A stretch of DNA of 9,913 nt, from NCBI GenBank assembly GCA_021166815.1, contig JAJPEO010000156.1:1-9913 (forward strand), given 5' to 3'. The stretch's first letter is position 1. The number at the start of each line of letters is the position of its first letter. The stretch is from Nocardioides sp. Lineage in GTDB: Bacteria; Actinomycetota; Actinomycetes; Propionibacteriales; Nocardioidaceae. The position numbers and the translations under genes were made by a program. Under the pieces are notes generated by a model. That model had not been told where the DNA came from. It saw only the letters and a program-made list of their open reading frames with translations, and searched no databases. Positions 1 to 6,108 of this stretch are shown piece by piece.

Positions 1-895
1 CCGAGGGGGCCGGTTCCGGGGCGGGCGCGGAGGGCTGGGCGGGGGCCTGGGGCGCGGGCTGCGTCGCGGCGGCGGCCTGCGCGGCCACGGCAGCGGCCTG
101 GGCGGCGGCGGCCTCGAGGGCTTCCTGGCGACGAGCGGCGAGCTCGACGCTGATGCCCTGCAGCTCGGCGAGCTCGGCGATGAGAGTCGACCGCGTCGAC
201 GCGATCGCGGCGCTCTGGCTGGCGGCGTACGCCTCCGCCTCGGCGGCCGAAGCCCGTGCGGCCTCCGCGTCCTTCTCGGCCTGCTCGGCCGACACGAGGG
301 CCTCGTCGGCGCGCTCCACGGCGGAGGCGGCGATGGTCTCGGTGGCCCGGTAGGCGTCGTACTGGCCCTGCAGGGCGTCGGAGGTGTTGCCCATCGTGAC
401 CGTCCGGTCGATGAGCGTCTCGATGCCGTCGGCCTCGACGAGGGCCGAGAGGCCCTGCACCTCGGAGGCGTCCTCGAAGGAGCGGACCACGGTCTCGGCG
501 TACAGCGCCTTCTGGCGGGCGACGGCCTGGGTGGCCTGGCGCGACGCGCTCTGGGCCTCGCGGGCCTCGCGACGTGCCTCACCGGCGCGCCACACGGCGC
601 CGTTGTAGGCCTCGGCCGCCTGGGCAGCCCGGTCGCCGGCCTCTGCCAGCGCGACACCGGCGCGGATCAGGTCGGCCTGCACGGCCGCGACGTCGCGCGC
701 CTTGGCGGCGGCGTCCGCCTCGGCCTGGGCCACCTCGGCCTCGGACGGGACGCTGGTTCCCCCGGGCACCGTCTCGTCGGCCAGGGCCGGCGCGACGGAG
801 GTGACCAGCACGAGGGACACCGCGGCGGCGCCGACGGACAGCCAGCGGACGAAGGTCCCCGACACCGGATCGCTCGGCACTCGCTGGCTCAGCAC
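1..895 (-). CDS. Secreted coiled-coil protein, N-terminal part of a probable NlpC/P60 (C40) cell-wall peptidase (partial)
   Basis: The minus-strand frame is open from a GTG at 895 to the window edge (298 complete codons). An AGGAG ribosome-binding site lies 8 bases before this GTG; the GTG at 900 meets a stop three codons later, so it is excluded. Residues 1-39 form a signal peptide: a basic start, a hydrophobic stretch (about 18-33) and an APALA cleavage site before D40. Residues about 51-275 are Ala/Glu/Gln/Arg-rich, with long heptad-like coiled-coil stretches broken around 145-180. Residues 278-298 are a Pro/Ala linker. This order (signal peptide, coiled coil, linker) is that of RipA/CwlO-like DL-endopeptidases, whose catalytic NlpC/P60 domain comes last; the segment QAAEAYNGAVWR is reminiscent of such proteins from Nocardioides. 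The catalytic domain lies outside the window, so peptidase activity is inferred. The protein is presumably exported and trims peptidoglycan stem peptides. The partial frame shows no frameshift. Confidence 0.8.
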   Translation of the reverse strand, partial: MLSQRVPSDPVSGTFVRWLSVGAAAVSLVLVTSVAPALADETVPGGTSVPSEAEVAQAEADAAAKARDVAAVQADLIRAGVALAEAGDRAAQAAEAYNGAVWRAGEARREAREAQSASRQATQAVARQKALYAETVVRSFEDASEVQGLSALVEADGIETLIDRTVTMGNTSDALQGQYDAYRATETIAASAVERADEALVSAEQAEKDAEAARASAAEAEAYAASQSAAIASTRSTLIAELAELQGISVELAARRQEALEAAAAQAAAVAAQAAAATQPAPQAPAQPSAPAPEPAPS

Positions 896-1089
896 TGCAC
901 TGTCTCCTCGGTCGGGGGATGGTCGACCGGGTGACTTCCCTTTCACCCGGGCAACTTGCGGCACGTTAGTGCTCATCAGTCACAAGGGGAACACTTTTCC
1001 CAAGAAATCTCAGAATCGTCGGCGTGTCGACTTGACTAATCACACTCTTGTAATTCCGAACTACACGGTTGTCATTCGTCTGGGGACGC
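896..1089 (-). promoter_or_regulatory. AT-richer upstream/leader region of the NlpC/P60-like gene
   Basis: This noncoding stretch separates the terminator at 1090-1135 from the GTG at 895 and is clearly richer in A and T than its surroundings, especially at 961-1080. It must hold the promoter of the cell-wall gene. The best sigma-70-like pair I can find on the minus strand is ATGACA, 17 bases, TACAAG (near 1075-1047), which is only a fair match. Between it and the start codon are four short inverted repeats: 987-1001 (GGGAA/TTCCC), 961-972 (GCAC/GTGC), 927-950 (8 bp) and 910-928 (GGTCG/CGACC). The last two share bases 927-928, so both could not form fully at once. The AGGAG ribosome-binding site follows directly. 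I do not recognise a known riboswitch. Confidence 0.4.
927..950 (-). repeat. Perfect 8-bp inverted repeat upstream of the NlpC/P60-like gene
   Basis: CCGGGTGA and TCACCCGG are exact reverse complements separated by 8 bases, 31 bases before the GTG start at 895. As RNA this would be a stable hairpin just ahead of the ribosome-binding site; as DNA it could be an operator. No T-run follows, so it is not an intrinsic terminator. The inverted repeat is seen directly; any function is inference. Confidence 0.5.
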
Positions 1090-1135
1090 AAAGAAGACCC
1101 GGCCGGCCGGTGGGATCCCCACCGGCTGCCGGGTC
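1090..1135 (-). terminator. Strong intrinsic terminator after the PAP2 gene / thi operon
   Basis: On the minus strand GACCCGGC, one unpaired base, GCCGGTGGG, a 3-base loop, CCCACCGGC, two unpaired bases and GCCGGGTC form a 17-bp GC-rich stem, followed at once by TTCTTT. The stem begins 22 bases after the PAP2 stop codon. The T-rich tail is present only in the minus direction, which fits termination of the leftward operon. It also insulates the cell-wall gene downstream. Confidence 0.85.
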
Positions 1136-1157
1136 GCGTACGCCGCTCTCGGGCGGG

Positions 1158-2204
1158 TCAGTCCCTGTCGACGGGGACGCGCGAGGTGGTCGAGGTCGGG
1201 TGGGACCCGAGCCCCGCCTTGTCGAACTTCTGGCCGCTGGCCAGGCCGCCGAGCCAGAAGGACAGCAGCGCGATGACGACGCCGGCGAGGTCGTCGGCGA
1301 CGTAGTGCCAGCCGAAGTAGAGCGTGGCGATGACGGTGATGGCGAAGTTGACCCAGAAGACCCAGTGCAGGACCTTGCTGCGCAGCGTGTACTGGACCAT
1401 GAGGGCGACCAGCAGGGTGATCGCGACGTGGAGCGAGGCGAACCCGGCCACGGACTGCACCTGGCCCACCAGGCCGTCGCGCAGCACGCCGCTGCGCCCG
1501 TAGGACAGCGCCTCCATCAGCTCGGCGGAGCCGGTGTCCGGGAGGTCGGTGTAGAGGTAGGAGTACTGGAAGCCGGGGCCCAGGGTCGGCAGGGCGTAGT
1601 ACGACGCGGTGCCGAGCGTCCAGGCCAGGCACTGCGAGGTGGCGAACCAGTAGCCGAAGGTGATGTTGCGCGACCACACCAGCCAGGCGGCCAGCGCCAG
1701 CGGCACGAGCGGCAGGAACCAGAGGTAGATCGTCGAGAGGAAGTGCGCGGAGACGCCGGTGCCGAAGACCGTGTGGAGCAGCGTCGCGGGCTCGTGGCCG
1801 AACAGCATCGCGCGGTCGATGAGGTGCAGCTCGCGGTCGTACTTGTCCTCGCCCATCACGAAGGGCAGGTAGGACTTGAGGTTCCGGTAGCTGACGTAGG
1901 TGATGTAGAAGCACAGCACGCCGAGCACGACCAGCGTGATGCGCTCGCGGTTCCAGTGCTGCTTCCAGCGCGCGACGACGATGCCGCGCATGGCGGCGGG
2001 CCGCATCCGCGAGAGCCACAGGGTCCGCGGCAGCATGTCGAGTGCGAACGCGCCCAGCACCAGCAGGGGCAGCCTCACGATCGCCGGGCCGAGGAAGCCC
2101 TCCGGGTCCACGAGCGGACGACCGATGGAGGTCGAGGCGACCACGGCGAGCACGCCCATGGTGCCGGCGACTCCGAGCAGAAGGGCATAGGCCGGCCGAT
2201 ACAC
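1158..2204 (-). CDS. PAP2 superfamily membrane protein, Aur1/Ipt1-like (inositol-phosphotransferase type)
   Basis: A 348-residue integral membrane protein with about six to eight hydrophobic segments (around 5-25, 38-58, 88-105, 155-177, 183-205, 253-272, 278-297 and 302-322). PAP2 family motifs are present: FASLH (H259, counterpart of the PSLH motif) and HYVAD (H300, D304), the histidine/aspartate pair of phosphate-transfer catalysis. The upstream YRNLKSYLP (106-114) and GPGF (209-212) segments fit the PAP2_3 subgroup that includes yeast Aur1. Such enzymes transfer or hydrolyse phosphoryl groups on lipids, usually with the active site facing outward; the substrate here cannot be told. The start is a GTG with no ribosome-binding site, 7 bases after a TAGACT -10 box, which suggests a leaderless transcript. 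The gene begins 21 bases after the thiQ stop, so it may also be read from the thi operon, and it ends at the terminator 1090-1135. The tail after residue 324 is polar. Confidence 0.8.
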   Translation of the reverse strand: MYRPAYALLLGVAGTMGVLAVVASTSIGRPLVDPEGFLGPAIVRLPLLVLGAFALDMLPRTLWLSRMRPAAMRGIVVARWKQHWNRERITLVVLGVLCFYITYVSYRNLKSYLPFVMGEDKYDRELHLIDRAMLFGHEPATLLHTVFGTGVSAHFLSTIYLWFLPLVPLALAAWLVWSRNITFGYWFATSQCLAWTLGTASYYALPTLGPGFQYSYLYTDLPDTGSAELMEALSYGRSGVLRDGLVGQVQSVAGFASLHVAITLLVALMVQYTLRSKVLHWVFWVNFAITVIATLYFGWHYVADDLAGVVIALLSFWLGGLASGQKFDKAGLGSHPTSTTSRVPVDRD

Positions 2205-2217
2205 GCGCGACAGTCTA
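2205..2217 (-). promoter_or_regulatory. Probable -10 box and leaderless start of the PAP2 gene
   Basis: TAGACT (2217-2212) is a good actinobacterial -10 hexamer (TAnnnT). The GTG start follows after 7 bases, the distance at which transcription normally begins, and no purine-rich ribosome-binding site is present. The -35 region would fall inside the 3' end of thiQ and shows no clear consensus. The box is seen; leaderless expression is inferred. Confidence 0.5.
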
Positions 2218-2225
2218 GGGATTGC

Positions 2226-3227
2226 TCAAAGCGCGTGCTCGATCCGCAGAACGGCGAGCCTCGTCACATCGACGCGCAGGCGCACGCTCTCCCCCGCGGC
2301 GGCGTGGGTGTCCAGCGGTGCGACGGCGTCGACCTCCCCGACGCCGTCGACGCCCACGACCAGCCGGATCTGGTCGGGCGTGACCCGCGCGGACACGACC
2401 GTCGCGGCGAGCGGCCCGTCGTCGGCCACGACCAGCGCGGAGCGGCGTACGGCCACGGCGTCCGCGGCGGGAAGCCCACCGGCCTCGAGCAGGAGCCGGG
2501 CGGCCCCTCCCCGCAGGACGCGCGCGTAGCCGAGGAACAGCGCGGTCTCTTCGTCGACGGGCGTACGCCACACCTCGTCGATCGGGCCGGACTGCACCAC
2601 GCGGCCGTTCCTCATGACCGCCAGCCGGTCGGCGAGGGCGAACGCCTCCTCGTGGTCGTGGGTGACCAGCAGTGCCGTGGTGCCGGCGGCGACCAGGATC
2701 TCGCGCAGCTCGCCGGCGAGGCGCTGGCGCAGCGTGGCGTCGAGGGCGGAGAGGGGCTCGTCGAGGAGCAACAGGCGCGGCTCGACGGCCAGGGCGCGGG
2801 CGAGGGCGACGCGCTGCTGCTCGCCGCCCGAGAGCGTGCCGGGGAGCCGGTCGGCGTAACCCTCCAGGCCGACGAGCGACAGCAGCTCCGCGACGCGGGC
2901 GGCGAGCTGCTCGCGCGGAGTGCGACGCAGGCGCAGCGCGTAGGCGACGTTGCGCGCGACGGTGAGGTGGCCGAAGAGCTGGCCGTCCTGGAACATCAGC
3001 GCGAAGCCGCGCTTGTGGGTGGGGGTGCCGGCGAGGTCGACGCCGTCCACCTCGATGCGCCCGGAGGTCAGCGGCTCGAGGCCGGCGACTGCGCGAAGCA
3101 GGGTGGACTTGCCGCAGCCCGAGGGACCGAGGACCGCCAGCACCTCCCCGGCGGGCAGGTCGAGGCTCACGTGGTCGACGGCGACGGTGTCGCCGTAGCG
3201 GACCGTGACCTCACGCAGGGACAACAC
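2226..3227 (-). CDS. thiQ: Thiamine ABC transporter ATP-binding protein
   Basis: The cytoplasmic ATPase of the thiamine importer. With the start used here (333 residues) the Walker A is GPSGCGKST at 34-42, the Q-loop Q is at 80, the ABC signature LSGGEQQR at 132-139, the Walker B LLLLDEP at 152-158 and the switch histidine (VTHD) at 190. About 100 residues follow the nucleotide-binding domain, a regulatory/TOBE-like tail as in the PotA/FbpC subgroup; E. coli ThiQ lacks such a tail. The start chosen is the GTG at 3227, one base after the thiP stop and 9 bases after a GGGAG; a GTG at 3245 is also in frame and would add six residues, but lacks a well-placed ribosome-binding site. The assignment to thiamine rests on the neighbouring thiB, thiP and TPP riboswitch, since the ATPase alone would read as a general polyamine/iron/thiamine-type importer subunit. 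Translation is probably coupled to thiP. Confidence 0.88.
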   Translation of the reverse strand: MLSLREVTVRYGDTVAVDHVSLDLPAGEVLAVLGPSGCGKSTLLRAVAGLEPLTSGRIEVDGVDLAGTPTHKRGFALMFQDGQLFGHLTVARNVAYALRLRRTPREQLAARVAELLSLVGLEGYADRLPGTLSGGEQQRVALARALAVEPRLLLLDEPLSALDATLRQRLAGELREILVAAGTTALLVTHDHEEAFALADRLAVMRNGRVVQSGPIDEVWRTPVDEETALFLGYARVLRGGAARLLLEAGGLPAADAVAVRRSALVVADDGPLAATVVSARVTPDQIRLVVGVDGVGEVDAVAPLDTHAAAGESVRLRVDVTRLAVLRIEHAL

Positions 3228-3228
3228 C

Positions 3229-4863
3229 TCAGAACGCTCCCACACTCGGCACCCGCAGGCGCTCCACCAGCAGCATCACCACGGCGGTGGCCGTCGCGAG
3301 CACGACCGAGGCGGCCAGCGCCATGCCGTAGTTCATCTCTCCCGGGTGGCCGATGAGGCGGAATATCACCACCGGCACGGTCGGGGCCTCGTCGCGCGCC
3401 AGGAACGACGTCGCGCCGAACTCGCCCAGCGAGGCCGCGAACGCGAAGCCGCTCGCGGCCAGCAGCGGCTTCCACACCGCGGGCAGGTCGACGGTCAGCA
3501 GGGCCCGCCAGGGCGAGGCACCGAGCGAGGCCGCGGCCTGGCGCTGGCGGTCGTCGATGCCCGCCAGCACCGGCGCGAGGGTGCGCACGACCAGCGGCAG
3601 CGCCACCAGCGCCTGGGCCATCGGCACCAGCAGCGGCGAGTCGCGCAGGTCCAGGGGTGGCTGGTCGAGGGTGATCAGGAACCCGAAGCCGAGGGTCACC
3701 GCGCTCACGCCCAGCGGCAGCATGAAGAACCCGTCGAGGACCGAGCGCACCCGGCGCTCGGCGGGGCCGTGGGAGCGGCGGGTGACGATGAGCGACACCG
3801 CGAGTCCCATCGCCAGCGCCATCCAGGTCGCGTCGACGGCGGTGCGCAGGCTGGTCAGCAGCGCCGTGGTGACGGGCACGAGCAGCGCGCCGTTGTCGCC
3901 GGCCCCACCCAGGGCCACGTAGTTGTCCACGCTCCACGAGCCGTCGACCCGGAAGGACCCGGCGACCAGGGTCAGGATCGGCAAGGCCAGCGCGACGAGC
4001 GTCAGCAGGGTGAGGGCCAGGGCCGTCCAGTCGGAACGGCGTACGGCCCGGGGCGCGGCGGTCGCCGACCTCCTGCCCGGGTCGGGGGTGAAGCGCAGCC
4101 GCGCCGACACCGCCAGCAGCCCGACCACCACGATGAGCTGCACGATGGACAGCGCCGCAGCGGCCCGCAGGTCGAACAGCGTCGTGGTCAGCAGGTAGAT
4201 CTCGGTCTCGACCGTCGCGTAGCGCACCCCGCCGAGGGTGAGCACGATGCCGAACGCCGTCGCGCAGAAGAGGAAGACGCTGCTGGCGGCCCCGACGATC
4301 GCGGGCCGCAGCGCCGGCAGGGTGACGGTGAGCAGGACCTGAAGCGGGCTGGCGCCCAGCGCGGCGGCGGCCTCGCCGGGCCGCGGGTCCAGCGCCTCCC
4401 ACGCCGCACCCACGGCCCGGACCACGACGGCGACGTTGAAGAACACCAGGCCGGCCAGGATCGCGACCGGCGTGCCCTCGAGCCCGAGGAAGCCGAGCGG
4501 ACCGCCCTCGCCGAGCAGCTGCCGGAACGCGACGCCGACCACCACGGTCGGGAGGACGAACGGCACCAGCAGCGCCGCCCTGATCGCGTGGCGTCCGGGG
4601 ACGGCGAGGCGGTGCAGGACGAACGCGGCGGGGAGGCCGAGCAGGACCGCGAGGGCGGTGCCGGCGCCGGCGGTCCACAGCGTGAACCACGCGACGCGGC
4701 GCACCCGGGGACGCGCGAGCACGTCGAGCACGCCGCCGGGGTCGAGGCGGCCCTGGGGCGCGAACCCCTGCGCGAGCATCCCGCCCACGGGCAGCACGAA
4801 CAGCACCGCCAGCACCGCGACCGGCACGGCCGCGGCTAGCAGGAGCCCCGCGATCCGCCTCAT
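3229..4863 (-). CDS. thiP: Thiamine ABC transporter permease, fused two-domain
   Basis: A 544-residue inner-membrane protein, close to the length of E. coli ThiP (536). It has two homologous halves, each with about six membrane segments and a binding-protein-dependent permease domain. The cytoplasmic EAA coupling loops, which dock on the ATPase, are at about 164-186 (EAAAALGASPLQ...LPALRP) and 441-466 (RQAAASLGASPWR...LPAVWKP). A polar stretch at about 258-278 joins the halves. The ATG at 4863 is 18 bases after the thiB stop; the ribosome-binding site is weak, so coupling with thiB translation is likely. It ends one base before the thiQ start. Fused permeases also occur in iron(III) importers (FbpB/SfuB), but the ThiB-type binding protein and TPP riboswitch point to thiamine. 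Confidence 0.9.
   Translation of the reverse strand: MRRIAGLLLAAAVPVAVLAVLFVLPVGGMLAQGFAPQGRLDPGGVLDVLARPRVRRVAWFTLWTAGAGTALAVLLGLPAAFVLHRLAVPGRHAIRAALLVPFVLPTVVVGVAFRQLLGEGGPLGFLGLEGTPVAILAGLVFFNVAVVVRAVGAAWEALDPRPGEAAAALGASPLQVLLTVTLPALRPAIVGAASSVFLFCATAFGIVLTLGGVRYATVETEIYLLTTTLFDLRAAAALSIVQLIVVVGLLAVSARLRFTPDPGRRSATAAPRAVRRSDWTALALTLLTLVALALPILTLVAGSFRVDGSWSVDNYVALGGAGDNGALLVPVTTALLTSLRTAVDATWMALAMGLAVSLIVTRRSHGPAERRVRSVLDGFFMLPLGVSAVTLGFGFLITLDQPPLDLRDSPLLVPMAQALVALPLVVRTLAPVLAGIDDRQRQAAASLGASPWRALLTVDLPAVWKPLLAASGFAFAASLGEFGATSFLARDEAPTVPVVIFRLIGHPGEMNYGMALAASVVLATATAVVMLLVERLRVPSVGAF
3237..3241 (-). promoter_or_regulatory. Ribosome-binding site that decides the thiQ start
   Basis: GGGAG lies within the last codons of thiP, 9 bases before the GTG at 3227. 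The alternative upstream GTG at 3245 has its nearest purine-rich stretch about 15 bases away, so the shorter ThiQ is favoured. Confidence 0.5.
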
Positions 4864-4881
4864 CTGCTCAGCCCGTCGGGA

Positions 4882-5964
4882 TCAGCGACTGATCAGGTCG
4901 GTCCACTCGGTCAGCCACTGCTCGCGCTGGGACGCGATCTCCTCCGGCGAGACCTCGTACGGGTCCTTCGCGGGCAGCGCGTACTTCGCCCAGTCCTCCG
5001 GGACGTCGGCCGACGGGCTGACCGGGAACATGTACATCAGCTCGGGGATCTGGCTCTGGACCTCGTCGGTGAGCAGCCACTCGATGAACGCCTCCGCACC
5101 CTCGGGGTTGTCGGCGCCCTCGAGGACGCCGGCGTACTCGACCTGGCGGAAGCAGGTGTCGAACACGGTGCCGGTGGTGGAGCGGTCGCCCTCGACGGTG
5201 AAGGCCGGCGAGGAGTCGTACGACACCACCAGCGGCCGCTTGCCCGTGTCGCTGCCGGCGGTGAAGTCGCCGTAGTAGGCGTCCTCCCAGCCGTCGACGA
5301 TCTTGGCGTCGTTGGCCAGCAGGTCCTCCCAGAAGGCGGGCCAGTCGTCGCCGAACTCCGCGACGGTCGCGAGGAAGAACGCCATGCCCGGCGAGCTGGT
5401 CGAGGCGCCCGGGGTGACGAACAGGCCGCGGTACGCCGGGTCGGCGAGGTCGGACAGCTCGGCCGGTGGCTGCTTCCCCTCGGCCTTGAACCAGTCGATG
5501 TCGGCGTTGACGCAGACGCTGCCGTGGTCGATCGCGGTGAGGCGGTCGCTGCCCTCGTCGAGCTGGTACTCCTCCGGGCCGGGGAAGCTCGGCTCGAACT
5601 CGGCGAACGCGCCCGCGTCGAGCGGGCGCGAGGCGAAGGTGTTGTCGATGCCGAAGGCGACGTCGCCGATCGGGTTGCCGGCGGTCAGGCTGAGCTTGGT
5701 GGCGAGCGTGCCCGCGTCACCGGCCGCACGGACCTTGATCGTGTAGCCGGTCTCCCGCTCGAACGCCTTCGTCAGCTTCTTCGGCAGGGTGAAGGACTCG
5801 TGGCTGACGACGACGACCTCGCCGCTGCCACGGGCCGGCTCCTGGCTGCTCGGCTCCCCGGCCGGCGGGCGCTGCTCGTTCTCGGTCCCCACCAGGCTGC
5901 ACCCGGTGACGGCCAGGGTGAGGGTGGTGGCGGTGAGGACGGCACGCAGGCGCGCGTGATTCAT
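4882..5964 (-). CDS. thiB: Thiamine-binding lipoprotein of ABC transporter
   Basis: A 360-residue extracytoplasmic solute-binding protein. The N-terminus is a lipoprotein signal: basic residues, a hydrophobic core at 8-20 and lipobox VTGC with the lipid-anchored cysteine at C22, followed by a Pro/Glu/Ser linker to about 48. The mature part carries family traits of ThiB/TbpA: SHESF (54-58), GDAGTLATKL (82-91), DVAFGIDNT (101-109), SYDSSPA (248-254) and the C-terminal CFRQVEYAGVLEGA and IPELMYMFPV segments (271-284, 306-315). It should bind thiamine, and probably its phosphates, for ThiP. The start is the ATG at 5964, 6 bases after an AGGGAG that lies in the 3' end of the TPP riboswitch; an in-frame extension to 6027 exists but would run through the aptamer. 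First gene of the thiBPQ operon. Confidence 0.93.
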   Translation of the reverse strand: MNHARLRAVLTATTLTLAVTGCSLVGTENEQRPPAGEPSSQEPARGSGEVVVVSHESFTLPKKLTKAFERETGYTIKVRAAGDAGTLATKLSLTAGNPIGDVAFGIDNTFASRPLDAGAFAEFEPSFPGPEEYQLDEGSDRLTAIDHGSVCVNADIDWFKAEGKQPPAELSDLADPAYRGLFVTPGASTSSPGMAFFLATVAEFGDDWPAFWEDLLANDAKIVDGWEDAYYGDFTAGSDTGKRPLVVSYDSSPAFTVEGDRSTTGTVFDTCFRQVEYAGVLEGADNPEGAEAFIEWLLTDEVQSQIPELMYMFPVSPSADVPEDWAKYALPAKDPYEVSPEEIASQREQWLTEWTDLISR

Positions 5965-5968
5965 GGTG

Positions 5969-6068
5969 GACTCCCTATCGCCGGTGCTAACCGGATCAGG
6001 TTCAGAGGGTCTGCGGCGGTTCCGCACTCTCAGCCCGCTGCCCCGGTGACGGGACGGGCTCCCCTGTC
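5969..6068 (-). promoter_or_regulatory. TPP riboswitch (THI element)
   Basis: All conserved blocks of the thiamine pyrophosphate aptamer are present in order on the minus strand: GGGGAGCCC (near 6064-6056), the GGGCTGAGAG block (near 6036-6027), GACCC (near 6010), CTGAACCTGATC (near 6005-5994), the CCGGTTAGCACCGG hairpin (5994-5981), and the closing CGATAGGGAG. A short P1 pairs GAC (6068-6066) with GTC (5971-5969). The thiB ribosome-binding site is the AGGGAG inside the 3' part, so TPP binding should block translation directly, and I see no separate terminator hairpin between aptamer and ATG. It controls thiBPQ and possibly the PAP2 gene behind it. Confidence 0.97.
5971..5976 (-). promoter_or_regulatory. 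thiB ribosome-binding site embedded in the riboswitch
   Basis: AGGGAG, 6 bases before the thiB ATG, coincides with the conserved 3' strand of the TPP aptamer next to P1. Ligand-stabilised folding would sequester it, an arrangement known for actinobacterial THI elements that lack an expression platform. Confidence 0.75.
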
Positions 6069-6073
6069 TTGTG

Positions 6074-6083
6074 GTGGATCCAC
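6074..6083. repeat. 10-bp perfect palindrome between divergent promoters
   Basis: GTGGATCCAC is its own reverse complement. It overlaps the -10 box and probable start of thi transcription and lies about 14 bases before the -10 box of the divergent hydrolase gene. It could be an operator half or chance; no known motif is recognised. Confidence 0.3.
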
Positions 6084-6087
6084 TCTA
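6082..6087 (-). promoter_or_regulatory. Probable -10 box of the thi operon
   Basis: TAGAGT on the minus strand places the transcription start near 6075, only a few bases before the riboswitch P1 begins at 6068. The -35 side is GC-rich without a clear hexamer. Placement rather than sequence alone supports it. Confidence 0.45.
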
Positions 6088-6096
6088 GCCCGCCCC

Positions 6097-6102
6097 TAGG
6101 AT
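6097..6102 (+). promoter_or_regulatory. Probable -10 box for the alpha/beta hydrolase gene (leaderless)
   Basis: TAGGAT is followed by six C residues and then the ATG at 6109, the spacing expected for transcription starting at the first base of the start codon. No ribosome-binding site is present. No convincing -35 hexamer is seen. Confidence 0.5.
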
Positions 6103-6108
6103 CCCCCC

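Noticed and set aside
896..1080. Possible c-di-AMP (ydaO) riboswitch ahead of the NlpC/P60-like gene
   Set aside because: GGGTGAA and CTAAC-like fragments occur, but in the wrong order, and the conserved GGGGAACC and GACAGCTAACC blocks are absent.
702..4839. Very long plus-strand open frames (702-3356 and 3205-4839)
   Set aside because: They run antisense to the thi operon and PAP2 gene, have low-complexity Arg/Gly/Gln/Glu-rich translations without domains, and are typical mirror frames of GC-rich DNA.
5965..6027. A 21-residue N-terminal extension of ThiB
   Set aside because: It would be translated through the TPP aptamer and would put a charged segment in front of a standard lipoprotein signal peptide; the ATG at 5964 has a proper ribosome-binding site.
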